64,000 bases of DNA from Ophiostoma sp. CBS 140.51. Its lineage: Eukaryota > Ascomycota > Sordariomycetes > Ophiostomatales > Ophiostomataceae. The DNA is taken from the NCBI GenBank assembly GCA_029298735.1, contig JANSLP010000139.1:1-64000 (forward strand), written 5' to 3'. The position numbers and the translations under genes are program-made. Positions 1 through 8,953 of this stretch are shown here, in pieces. The notes below the pieces were generated by a model. The model saw only the letters and a program-made list of their open reading frames with translations. It made no database searches and was not told the origin of the DNA. The stretch's first letter is position 1. The number at the start of each line of letters is the position of its first letter.

Positions 1-189
1 AAGGACAGCGCCAACCCGTTCGCCGCAAAGACCCCCGGCATGTCTCGCCGCAACAAGGCTCCCCCAGGCCTCTCCATTGTTGCTCCCTCGCACGAGACTA
101 GATTTGGACTACAGATTTTATCTCAAGTAAATATGAGAAAGAAGTTGCTAAAAAAAACACTAAAAAATATAGTCCAGCCCCAACCTTAA
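1..189 (+). CDS. 3' end of an unidentified protein gene, truncated by the window edge
   Basis: Frame 1 is open from the first base to a TAA at 187-189 (62 codons). The first ~34 codons look coding: they use mostly C/G third positions and encode a basic, Pro-rich segment containing NPFAAKTPGMSRRNKAPPG. After about base 102 the codon use turns A/T-rich and stops resembling the neighbouring genes. The true end may therefore involve an intron, a shifted frame or a rearrangement near that point. If the reading runs to 189, its tail overlaps by 30 bases the stop end of the next gene on the opposite strand. I do not recognise the protein, because too little of it lies in the window. Confidence 0.3.
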   Translation, partial: KDSANPFAAKTPGMSRRNKAPPGLSIVAPSHETRFGLQILSQVNMRKKLLKKTLKNIVQPQP

Positions 190-888
190 ATCAGAATCAT
201 CATCTGGATCCGGGCAGTCGATCGGCATCAGAACAACGTTTGTCACGTAGAGGTTGACCCCCATCATGGTTGTGTACAACTGGATGCGCAACGTTTGAGG
301 CGCGCCCGTGCCGACCGTGGTGCCGTAGTAGGGCCCATACGATTCCAGGCGAGCATGCAGCTTGTTGGTGTTGCTGTTAGTACCGTCCTTGGCCTCACGA
401 GCAGGCAAAAGATTGACGGTTGACTCCGACCTCCGCTGAGGGTTGCCCACGTCGTTTAATGTAACTGTCATTTGAAAGCCGCCATCCGCTATGCTGAAAG
501 ACTCGAAAAAGTCAAAGCTGAGCTTGTAGGTGATACTAAGAGCGAGAGTGAATGGCTGGCTCTCGACGTAGGCGTAGTTGTCGGTGGTGCCAGAGACAGG
601 CGAAACTTGAATCTTAACGCATGGGCTGTCGACCACGCAGCCGCTTCCCGTGAGGACCGTGATTGTGGCCACATTCTCGATTCCACTGGTCCAAGCCGAA
701 TTGGCTGTGCCGAAAGTGGCAAAATCGTTGTCCTCAATGATGTTGACACAGGACAACGACGGGGCGGCTGATGATACGGAGGAGGACACAGAAGACGCAG
801 ATTGACTTGGTTTCGGGCGGCACTGCGAAGCCACGGCGGCTTCAATGGCGAGGCCGAAGGCCAGTAGGTGCGAGAATGTCTTATGAGA
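160..888 (-). CDS. Putative secreted protein; no start codon found, possible pseudogene
   Basis: An open frame of more than 240 codons ends at a stop at 160-162. Reading from about base 888 on the minus strand it begins with a typical signal-peptide core (KTFSHLLAFGLAIEAAVA, then SQC). A Ser-rich linker and a ~170-residue domain with alternating hydrophobic residues follow. This resembles the beta-sandwich, carbohydrate-binding-like modules of fungal secreted proteins, but I cannot name a family. No in-frame ATG precedes the signal core: the plus strand has no 'cat' trinucleotide from 835 to 1225, and the in-frame stop TAG lies at about 1006-1008. The upstream DNA is pyrimidine-rich like a 5' leader. 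Explanations are a lost start codon (pseudogene), a distant first exon, or a non-AUG start. The first in-frame ATG lies deep inside the domain and would remove the signal peptide. Confidence 0.45.
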   Translation of the reverse strand, partial: SHKTFSHLLAFGLAIEAAVASQCRPKPSQSASSVSSSVSSAAPSLSCVNIIEDNDFATFGTANSAWTSGIENVATITVLTGSGCVVDSPCVKIQVSPVSGTTDNYAYVESQPFTLALSITYKLSFDFFESFSIADGGFQMTVTLNDVGNPQRRSESTVNLLPAREAKDGTNSNTNKLHARLESYGPYYGTTVGTGAPQTLRIQLYTTMMGVNLYVTNVVLMPIDCPDPDDDSDLRLGLDYIF

Positions 889-1409
889 GGCGAAATATGA
901 GAGGGGGGGAAGACGTGCAAAAGCGAGAAGAAAAGAAGAAGGGGGATTGAAATAGATAAAGCAAAAGGCAACAAAATGAGGTCCGAGAAAAAGATTCTGA
1001 GATGGCTAAAAGGGGATACAACCGTTGCGCTTTGATAGAGCTGAGAAAGACGACGCTATTCTCAAGATCGTAACAAAAATAGTCAATGAACTGAATTAGT
1101 GAATAAACAATCAATGCAGCCCTGGGATAGGTTCAGATTGTGTCTGGAACCAATACCACGCTGTTCAGCTTCAAGTGATCCCTGCGCCGGCGAATTTCTG
1201 GGTTAGGCTGGAGATCCAACGTGGAGACATTAAAAGTATCAAGGGTATCGTAACAGGCGACGTGTTGTTGAAATAGAGTTGAATATGTGATATATCAAAA
1301 ATATGTGCCACTTTTATATCGCAACCGAACCGCCGGTAATCAAAAAGCCATCTATGTACATCGCTCAATATATACAGCGTCGTTCCTCTGTAAACTCGCT
1401 TGGTGCGCC
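889..1409. other. Spacer: leader side of the secreted-protein gene and 3' flank of the acyl-CoA synthetase
   Basis: No supported gene. On the minus strand, 890-1000 is C/T-rich like a fungal 5' leader. From 1200 to 1409 the DNA is AT-richer and would hold the 3' end region of the synthetase transcript. No ATG exists on the minus strand between 835 and 1225. Confidence 0.5.
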
Positions 1410-3530
1410 TTACACCTTTTGCCGCTTCGACGGCGACTTCTCTTCGGTAGCCGGTGCTGTCTCCGTGGTAGTAGCGGCAGGAGCAGAAACAGCCTCCCGC
1501 TTCAAAATCTTGGCCTTGGCTTTGGGTGACACTGGTGCCGTCGCTTCGTCTCCGCTAAAGTCGTCCACAAACACCTGCGCCACCAACTGCTTCTTGTTGA
1601 TCTTGCCCATGGCGTTGCGCGGGATAGACTCGACGACGCGCAGCAGCTGCGGGATCTTGTAGTTGACCAGCCGGCTCTTGAGCGCGCGGCGCATATCCAT
1701 CACCGACCATTTGGACGTGGCATGCTCGCCCTTGGTCTGCAGCACAATGACGGCGCCGACTTTTTGGCCCCACTTGCCCGAGGGCACAGCGACCACAGCA
1801 GCCTCGGCGATCATGGGCAGCGACAGCAGCTCGCGCTCGACCTCGAGGGCCGACACCTTCTCGCCACCGGACTTGATAATGTCAGCACTCTTGCGTCCGA
1901 GGATAAAGTACATGCTGCGGTCGCCCGTCCAGTCCTGGGAGGCTGCGGCAGCCGCGGCGGCGGCCTCGTCGACACCGTCGACCGTACGACGCACAGCCAC
2001 ATCTCCCGTCTTGAACCACGGCGTCGTGTTAGCATCGCCCTCGGCGGCCGGGGAAAACTCGCTCGCTGTGGCCGTCGGGTTGCGCCAGTACTCGGCAAAG
2101 ATAGTGGGACCACGCAGCTGAATCTCGCCAGCCCGTTCACGGCCCTCGCTATCGACCTCCTCACCCGGTGCAATCACGACATTTGTGTCCGTGTCAACAA
2201 GACGTGCCTCGACTGTCGGCAGCGGCCAGCCGACACTGCCATCAACACGGTGAGCCGTGTTCAAACCGCACGAAAGAGCCATGCCGACCTCAGTCATACC
2301 GAACCGCTCGAGCAGCACGTTGCCGTGTGAGAGATCAGACCATGCCTGCTTGACGGGTGTCGGAAGAGCAGCAGAACCAGAAATGTTCAGCCGCAAGTTG
2401 GCCGGGGAGATGGCCTCGCGGGTAGCCTTTTGCATTTCGGGGCTCAACTCCTTATGCGTGGCGAGCAGGCGGCTGTAGACGGTGGGGACCACGGTGAAGA
2501 ACGTGACAATCTCCTTCTCAGACTTGGTCTCTCCCTCGGCTGCTGGCAGAAACGGCGCGGCAAACCGCTTCCACACGGCATCGGCGTTGAACGGGAAGAG
2601 GAACTCGACGGAGCTACCGGAAAAAAGCGGGGCATAAAGAGCGTTGATCGTGCCATGGATATGGTGCAGGGGGAGCACGTGCAGCAGGTGGTCCTTGGGC
2701 GAGTACTCCCATGCCTTGTTGAGCGACTGGGCCTGTGCCGTCATGACACGTTCGGGGAGCGACACGCCCTTTGGCCGGTTGGTCGTGCCCGACGTATACA
2801 ACATCATGCCCGCTTTGCCAGCGTCCGCCTGCTCGTCCAGCTCAACCTTTTCGTGAACACCGCCACCAAGGTGCTTCTCGAGCTGCACATGCGTCGGCTT
2901 GGACACGAGCTCGACGGCCAGCAAGTCCTTGGCCTTGGCGTCAAACTTGGGCGAGGACACGACGAGCAGCGCCTCGCTGTGGTCGACAATGTACTGTAGC
3001 TCGGGGATGGGGAACGCGGGGGACAACGGGACGGCAATGGCCCGTGCGGCCAGGATGGCCAGGAGGGAGACCACATAATCGTAGCTGTTCTCGACCATAA
3101 AGGCCACACGCTCGCCGTTGAGATCGCTGAGGTCGTCGTCCGTCTTGTACTTGCCGGCGGCCTCAATCAACTGGTCCCGGACCTTGCGGACGTCACCAAG
3201 CAGCTCGCCATACTGAAAACGGCGGCCAGACAGGGAGTGGACAACGGCGGTCGACTCGGGGTCGTGCTTGGCGATCGCCTCGAAGACGGGGAGCCGAGGC
3301 AAGGTCGGCGCCATGGCGGCAAAGGATCGAGCGAAGATGGAGAAGGGTGATGATTTGGCAGACGAGAAAGGTATGGACGTTGATTTGAGTCGTGAAGGCG
3401 AGGAAGCAGAAAAGAGAAGCGAGCAGCACGAGGCAGAGACAGGCGACGAAGATGTAAGACGCTGAAAGGCGGAAAACGCTGAAGAAGCTGAAGAGGAGTG
3501 GCAGAGCCGTAGACTCATATAACGCCGCAT
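1410..3530 (-). CDS. ACSF3-type acyl-CoA synthetase (probable malonyl-CoA synthetase), AMP-binding family
   Basis: A single-exon, 706-residue member of the AMP-forming adenylating enzyme family. The phosphate-binding loop is MMLYTSGTTNRPKGV (about residue 240), followed by ERFGMTEVGMALS and WFKTGDVAVR. The C-terminal hinge and lid carry GRKSADIIKSGGEKVSALE (about residue 550) and the catalytic-lysine region PRNAMGKINKKQL. The RKSADIIKSGG and GMTEVGMALS motifs match the ACSF3 branch, whose characterised members activate malonate or methylmalonate to their CoA esters in mitochondria. The start chosen is the ATG at 3530; the frame is open further upstream but without ATG. Residues 1-70 are rich in Ser and Arg and almost lack acidic residues, consistent with a mitochondrial presequence. 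A second ATG at 3314 begins the conserved part (MAPTLPRLPVFEAIAKHDPE) and could give a cytosolic form. The tail after the lid is basic and low-complexity (ends KRQKV). Substrate is inferred from the family. Confidence 0.88.
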   Translation of the reverse strand: MRRYMSLRLCHSSSASSAFSAFQRLTSSSPVSASCCSLLFSASSPSRLKSTSIPFSSAKSSPFSIFARSFAAMAPTLPRLPVFEAIAKHDPESTAVVHSLSGRRFQYGELLGDVRKVRDQLIEAAGKYKTDDDLSDLNGERVAFMVENSYDYVVSLLAILAARAIAVPLSPAFPIPELQYIVDHSEALLVVSSPKFDAKAKDLLAVELVSKPTHVQLEKHLGGGVHEKVELDEQADAGKAGMMLYTSGTTNRPKGVSLPERVMTAQAQSLNKAWEYSPKDHLLHVLPLHHIHGTINALYAPLFSGSSVEFLFPFNADAVWKRFAAPFLPAAEGETKSEKEIVTFFTVVPTVYSRLLATHKELSPEMQKATREAISPANLRLNISGSAALPTPVKQAWSDLSHGNVLLERFGMTEVGMALSCGLNTAHRVDGSVGWPLPTVEARLVDTDTNVVIAPGEEVDSEGRERAGEIQLRGPTIFAEYWRNPTATASEFSPAAEGDANTTPWFKTGDVAVRRTVDGVDEAAAAAAAASQDWTGDRSMYFILGRKSADIIKSGGEKVSALEVERELLSLPMIAEAAVVAVPSGKWGQKVGAVIVLQTKGEHATSKWSVMDMRRALKSRLVNYKIPQLLRVVESIPRNAMGKINKKQLVAQVFVDDFSGDEATAPVSPKAKAKILKREAVSAPAATTTETAPATEEKSPSKRQKV

Positions 3531-4720
3531 AACCAGAAAACTATTAAAAGAAAAAAGACAGGAAAAGAAGAACAAGATAAAAGGGGCCAATCCAATCAAG
3601 GTTCGAACTCCCGCTAATACAGGGGTGTGTGAGGAGAAAGGGGCGTGCGGAGACACCGAGGATCACCGAGGGGGTTGTCCGGAATGTTGTGCGGAGAGAA
3701 ATTATGTGGTGTGTGTGTGTGTAGATGCGATGCGGGTGGGATGAGAGTGCCGTAGGGTGGGAGGGTGGATACTGGAATTGGATATACGGAGTAATAAGGC
3801 AATACAGATGTAACGAGGAAGGCACGGCTGTCACACTGGGACGAGGCACGAGATGCAAGGCAGGAACAGACCGCGGGACGGGAAGGAGCACTCGGTTTGG
3901 GGATGGCTCTTTTGGGAAGCCCAGGGACGGCACAAGAGAGTCTTTAAGACAGACCTGCAGGAGCGATGCACGTTTTGTTGGGAATGGCAGGCAAGAGCGA
4001 TGGGGAAGCAGAGTCAGTGGTCGTGGTGGTCACAGTCGTCGAAGAGTGGGTTGCAATGAAAAGAAGAGACGAGAGAAAATGACGAGGCAAACGAGGCCAG
4101 CGAGGCGCGGAAAAAGTTGCGCCTCGACAAAAGAGACGGCAATTGGCCGTTGTGATTGGGCGGTAGCTGGCGGTTGGGGAACCGGAGATCGTAATGATGG
4201 CAGGCATAGGTTTTAGCGCACTTTTGGTGCCTGCCTTCAGGGAGTTTAAGTGCCAAGTGGGGAAGTGCCGTCATTGCTGGCGTGCTTATATGCGCGTTAT
4301 GTAAGGCGGAGGGGCATTGGCACGCGAGCTTCTTTCGGCAAGAGCAGACGAGTGGTTGAGGATGGCAAGGAAAATGAGAAGCGAGGAAGGTGCGGCATCT
4401 CAACAATCTACGATGTAGGAGTAAACAAATTGTCGAGGAAAGAGCATGTTGAAATTGACGTTGAACGTGGAAGGCACGCCGCGCATGGCTCCTGCCGTGT
4501 ATTTCTGCTTACGACGTGAGCCCCGTAGGACGTCCCGCGTTAGTGCGCTGCGGACTCCTCCGCCGCTAAGAAAAGTTTACCCCAGTCATTTGATTTTGGT
4601 TGTTTGACTTTCGCGTCACCACACACATACCAACGAACCTCTTGACGACACGGCGCAACCACTACCGCAAACCCGGACGTCGTCTCAGCCTTTCCGTGCT
4701 CGCCCATCCTCAATCCACCT
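3531..4720. promoter_or_regulatory. Divergent intergenic region between the ACSF3-like gene and the BolA gene
   Basis: About 1.2 kb separates the two divergent start codons. The synthetase side (3540-3900, read on the minus strand) is strongly pyrimidine-rich and holds a short (GT)n run at about 3708-3720. One copy of the 9-bp motif TACGGAGTA lies at 3785-3793. No supported gene. Confidence 0.5.
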
Positions 4721-5194
4721 ATGCTGACCCGCTACCTGGCACCCCGCCGTCTGCTCGGCCTCCGCTCACTGGCCACAATGGCCCAGCCAAAGTCCACCCC
4801 CGTCGAGGACCTGATTAGGGAGAGAGTATGTCACCCATGCGACGGCATACATATCTGTCCACTGCTAACCGTGTAGCTCGCCCCGTTGAACCCTACTCGC
4901 CTCGACATCTTCAACGACTCCCACCTCCACGCCCATCATGCCGCCATGGCCGACAAGGTCCAGACCGGCGAGACGCACTTCCGGCTGGTGATCACGACGG
5001 CCGCGTTCGAGTCCAAGCGCCAGCCCGCACGGCACCGCATGGTGTACTCCTTGCTGGACGATGAGATGAAGCGGGACGGCGGTATTCATGCGTTGCAGCT
5101 GCGCACCATGACGCCTGCGGAGGAGGCGGCCAAGGAGGCGGCTAAGGCTAAGACGATGGCTGACGCTGTCGGCTGCGGCAAAGACCAGGCATAG
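4721..5194 (+). CDS. bol1: BolA-family protein, probably mitochondrial (Bol1-like)
   Basis: Two exons, 4721-4825 and 4877-5194, joined across a 51-bp intron (GTATGT donor, branch-like ctgctaacc, TAG acceptor), give 140 residues. The BolA fold is recognisable: the FNDSHLHAHHA segment with its conserved His residues, then ETHFRLVITTAAFESKR, the RHRMVYSLL helix and the GGIHALQLRTMTPAE end. BolA proteins work with monothiol glutaredoxins in iron-sulfur cluster delivery. The N-terminus (MLTRYLAPRRLLGLRSLA) is Arg-rich, lacks acidic residues and is amphipathic-like, which suggests mitochondrial import. A second in-frame ATG at residue 20 (MAQPKSTPVEDLIRERL) could produce an untargeted form. Residues after about 125 form an Ala/Lys-rich tail. 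Confidence 0.88.
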
Positions 5195-5416
5195 TGGAAG
5201 ATGGTGGTAGAGATGAATGCTGTACGATACGAGTCTATGTCATGACGCACACGATATGAAAAAGAAAAAAAAAACATGAAAAAAGATGTGTTGATGCTTG
5301 GGCCAAATAATATTACATAAACGATGCCCACGGCCTCGTATGAGACTAAAAGAAGAAGATGCGCCGTCATAAATAACCCACTCTCGTAGCCCCCACTATA
5401 TATGATAGAACATCCC

Positions 5417-8400
5417 TCAGGCCGGCCGCGGCTTGGGCCCGACTTCTCGTTCCAAAAAGTTGGCAAAGCTCAGCCTCTTTGCTGCCTTCTTCTTCTTCTT
5501 TCTGGGCGGTTGTCCGTCGGTAGAAGCACGCTTCATAGACGCTGGCAGCACACGTTTTGTGGCCACTGCGTCTCTATCTTCTGCAGCAGTAATCCGTTTC
5601 AACATGCCAATGTCCGACGCCGTAACGGTAGCGCGGCGCCGTTCTTTGCTGACACCACCACCACTACTCTGTGTCGTGGCTGTTATTGGCTTGGACGGCG
5701 GCCGTCTTGCCTCGGCGGCCGACTGCACACTCATAAACGACGTCTCAAAGTCGATATCACCGTCCTCGTCATCCTCGTCCCAAGTCATGTCGAAGGTGGC
5801 CGACACGTCTTGGTCACGTTGTTCCTCAGTGACGATGGCTTGTTGAGGCGAGCTTCCGTTGGGCACTGTTGGATTCAAAGGTCCAGATTTCTTGGCAGAG
5901 ACGGTGCCGGCAGAGGTCGTCCGGATGTTGGTGGCCGCGCTGGCAGGCGTTTTTTGGTTCCCGGTTGTCGACGGCTGCTGTTGGGGCGTGATTTCTTGAA
6001 ACTGCTGGTGGCCCCGATTGCGAGCCGACGACACAGGTCTTGCTGGCGTCTCCTCAATTGAAAACTCATGGGCATAGTTGGTAAGATGCTGCGTGAAAGG
6101 CATATGTGTTTGCGGCTGCGGCTGCAGCTGCATTTGCGTAAATGTTACCGGCTCAAGCGACCGCAGCATGTAGGCGCGTTTGTCCATGCCCGCCGGGACG
6201 GCGGCAGAGGCAACAGGTGAGCTGGGGAGAGGCAGCTGGCGGTTGTCATGGTGATTGACATGCGGACTCTCCCACGACGACTGGGTTGGGCCAAAGGCGT
6301 GACTATGCCGTATTGACTCTGAAATGTTCTCCTGACTTAGGTTTTGACTGAGACCTATGCTTTGGCTTTGCGCCAAACGAGCACGAAGCGAGTCCCTGCC
6401 ACTGTCGGTGCTGTTTGAGTTGCCGTATCCGCTCAGGTTGTGCAGGATCGAGTTGCTCGGTCCGCTTGACCCAACGGGGCTGGGACGGTGCCCCATCTCA
6501 AAGGGGAACGGACGGCCAGGCGGAAGACTCTCGTGGGATGAGGGCTGCTCGGCCTGGCTAGAGGAAGGCGCAGCCTTTGCGCTGGAACCATGGACGTGTC
6601 CTTGAGTGTGGACATCAGAGGCATCAGCTTGAACGTTCGGGTTGGGTGTCTTTGTCTGGATGGCCTTGACCTCCTCCGGGTAGGCGTTAAGAATGGAAGC
6701 CACATTGTCCCGGGTGACAACATTCTGATTGTGGACCAGGTTCGTGGCGTTCAGGTTGTACCACTGTGTCAGGTTTTGCGGCGAGCCCGAGGCAATGGTC
6801 TGGACGTATTCTATGTAGTCTAGGAACGTGTGCACAATATCGTCAAACACAAAACTTGGCAGTGCGCTAGGGCTGCTGTGTTGGAGCGAGTAGCAGGCGC
6901 GCAAGAAGTCTTCCAAGTCGCCTCTGTAGTCCGGGTATGTCGCCGTAAAGAGCTCAAACGGCATCATCCATGTCCGCAAGAGGTTGGGGTTGGGAGACGC
7001 CGTGTTGCTGGGCATGGGCATGTGTATGTGTTGCTGCGATGCCGGGGTGTTGTTGTAGGTGGGTAACCGGACGGGAGGTGACGATGCGGCCACGGCCACG
7101 GCCACTGGGATTGGCGTTGGGGCAGGAGCATGAGCGACAGGAGCAGGCGTCGCCACGACACTCGCAATCCTATGCTCGGCCACGGCGTGAGTATAGGTCT
7201 CGGTTCTCTGGAAGCTTGGCGTCACAATTGGGCTTGTAGACATGTCACTCGTGGCAATCCCGTTCTTTTTGATGGCTTTGACAGGAGGATGAGTCAAAGA
7301 CGGTTGTCTCCTAGGATCTCGGCTGATGGTGACCCCTGGCGGCGGGGATGGTGGCCGTGTCTGTGTAGGTGCCTTTGGAGGAAAGACGGCGGGCTTCGTC
7401 CGCCGACGCCGCGGTTGTGGCTTGGCTGCGGCCTCTGCGTTTGTGCTTATTGTCTCAGGCACTTCCGAGACAATATCGTCGTCTTTGTCGTCTTTGATCT
7501 CTTGCAAGCCAAAATCAGGTCTGACTATATGGGCGGGGTGCTGTCTCTCCGAACTTCCCTGCCGCTCCTGTCGCTCCTGTTGTTCCTGTGATTCTTCTTG
7601 CTGCTCCAGTAGGACTGGGCGTCGTAGGCTGGATCGCGGCAATTTTGGAGTCGGGCTGCTACTAGGCTGCTCGCCGACTGAATCTGAATATGTGCCCCGT
7701 CTAAGTAGATGCGATCTCAGTTGAGAGCCTTCTATCAACATATCGGGCAGCTCGACATCAATCGGTGCCGGTGAGCTGCTGCCCAGTTCTGGTGAGCGGC
7801 CGTGATAAACCTGTCTTGAAGGCACGCTTTGGGGAGGTTCAGATGGGGCTGGAGGGGCCGTCTGCTGCTGCTGCTGATGCGGTGTCGGTGGCAGCAGCCC
7901 CGGGAGCTCATCCTTGTCTTTCTCCGTGCGCTCTCCGTCAGCACTTTGGCCACTTTCTTCTTCATCAGTCCGTATATCGGCATTAAAGTTGACGTCGCCG
8001 TCTCTGTCGCTGCCCACTTCGTCATTGCCCTCTTCAAGGTCCTCGCTGGGGGGTACACTGGACCAATCCGGCGAATACGGGCGGGAAAACTGTAGGGTCG
8101 GCGGAGAGCTTCTCGTCTCCTGCGCCAGAGACCGTTCCCGGATAAGCTCCGGCTCTGGAATAGCCTCCGATTCTGGTTGACGCTCGGGTTCCATGTTGGA
8201 CTGCACTGCCTCTGCCTCCGCCTGCGGCCCGGGTTCTCGCTCCGCTACTGGCTCCTCTGTCTGCACCGGGTCTGGGTTCTGGACCTCCGCTGCCACGCCA
8301 TCCGATTCTATCGATGGTATGGGCTCAGCGGCAACCTTGGCTGGAACTTCTAGAACTTCTGGAGCTGTGGGTGGAGCAGATACCGGCGGCGCAGCAGCTA

Positions 8401-8953
8401 CTTGCGCAGCAGCCACTGGTGCAGTAGTTGATGTTTGCGGTTCCACCACCGTTGATGCCGGGACGGCTGTTTCCTGCCCGCCTTCCTTTTCGCCATTTGG
8501 CTGTGTCCGCACACTCGTCGTATCCTTTGGCAGTTGAGGTATAGCTTGTCCTGCTGAGCGAGGAGGTGGCGATATTACGGCCTGGCTCAGTGCCCTTGCT
8601 TCCCGTATGCCCTCTCGCAGTTCCTTTTGTAATTTCCTGGGAGTGGTGGCCTTTGGAGTTGCAGGATTCTCAGGCACAGGATCGTCGAATTCCAGTGGAG
8701 GCGTGACTGGTCGCTGCGACGGTGCCGTTGATTGCGTCTTGTCCTGAACAGCTTGCTTCTTCAGTTGCTCCAATACCTTGTCTGGCACGAGCTTGTGGTT
8801 CACATTCGGCTTGCCATCGCTGCCGAGCCAGGATGTCTCTTCTTCGAGGAGTTTTGTTTGTTGGGAGGAAATGTTGACGGCTCGTCTCAGGAGAATGCCC
8901 TTGTTGCCTAGGCCTAATGGCGGCGGACGCAGTACAGGGACGAGACCCGACAT
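5417..8953 (-). CDS. Large, mostly disordered protein of unknown function with one ordered module
   Basis: A 1,178-codon uninterrupted frame starting at the ATG at 8953. Most of it is low-complexity: Pro/Glu/Ser-rich stretches, a short poly-Gln run near residue 365, and a Gln/Glu-rich segment near 455. A single compact region at about residues 655-770 looks folded, with aromatic and Leu-rich helices (WMMPFELFTATYPDYRGDLE, then a LPSFVFDDIVHTFLDYIEYV helix). Acidic and Ser-rich patches follow. The end is highly basic, a run of six or more Lys then KRLSFANFLEREVGPK, consistent with nuclear localisation. I do not recognise the family. A structural or nuclear adaptor role would be inference only. 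It is divergent from FAB1, with 1.1 kb between the start codons. Confidence 0.75.
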   Translation of the reverse strand: MSGLVPVLRPPPLGLGNKGILLRRAVNISSQQTKLLEEETSWLGSDGKPNVNHKLVPDKVLEQLKKQAVQDKTQSTAPSQRPVTPPLEFDDPVPENPATPKATTPRKLQKELREGIREARALSQAVISPPPRSAGQAIPQLPKDTTSVRTQPNGEKEGGQETAVPASTVVEPQTSTTAPVAAAQVAAAPPVSAPPTAPEVLEVPAKVAAEPIPSIESDGVAAEVQNPDPVQTEEPVAEREPGPQAEAEAVQSNMEPERQPESEAIPEPELIRERSLAQETRSSPPTLQFSRPYSPDWSSVPPSEDLEEGNDEVGSDRDGDVNFNADIRTDEEESGQSADGERTEKDKDELPGLLPPTPHQQQQQTAPPAPSEPPQSVPSRQVYHGRSPELGSSSPAPIDVELPDMLIEGSQLRSHLLRRGTYSDSVGEQPSSSPTPKLPRSSLRRPVLLEQQEESQEQQERQERQGSSERQHPAHIVRPDFGLQEIKDDKDDDIVSEVPETISTNAEAAAKPQPRRRRTKPAVFPPKAPTQTRPPSPPPGVTISRDPRRQPSLTHPPVKAIKKNGIATSDMSTSPIVTPSFQRTETYTHAVAEHRIASVVATPAPVAHAPAPTPIPVAVAVAASSPPVRLPTYNNTPASQQHIHMPMPSNTASPNPNLLRTWMMPFELFTATYPDYRGDLEDFLRACYSLQHSSPSALPSFVFDDIVHTFLDYIEYVQTIASGSPQNLTQWYNLNATNLVHNQNVVTRDNVASILNAYPEEVKAIQTKTPNPNVQADASDVHTQGHVHGSSAKAAPSSSQAEQPSSHESLPPGRPFPFEMGHRPSPVGSSGPSNSILHNLSGYGNSNSTDSGRDSLRARLAQSQSIGLSQNLSQENISESIRHSHAFGPTQSSWESPHVNHHDNRQLPLPSSPVASAAVPAGMDKRAYMLRSLEPVTFTQMQLQPQPQTHMPFTQHLTNYAHEFSIEETPARPVSSARNRGHQQFQEITPQQQPSTTGNQKTPASAATNIRTTSAGTVSAKKSGPLNPTVPNGSSPQQAIVTEEQRDQDVSATFDMTWDEDDEDGDIDFETSFMSVQSAAEARRPPSKPITATTQSSGGGVSKERRRATVTASDIGMLKRITAAEDRDAVATKRVLPASMKRASTDGQPPRKKKKKAAKRLSFANFLEREVGPKPRPA

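Noticed and set aside
3598..3612. Near-perfect tRNA B-box (GGTTCGAACTC)
   Set aside because: The bases flanking the TTCGAA loop do not form a T-stem on either strand, and no A-box or acceptor stem is found at the right distance.
3531..3656. N-terminal extension of the ACSF3-like protein upstream of the ATG at 3530
   Set aside because: The extra 42 codons start at GTG, are hydrophobic and Phe-rich from a pyrimidine-rich leader, and precede a better presequence.
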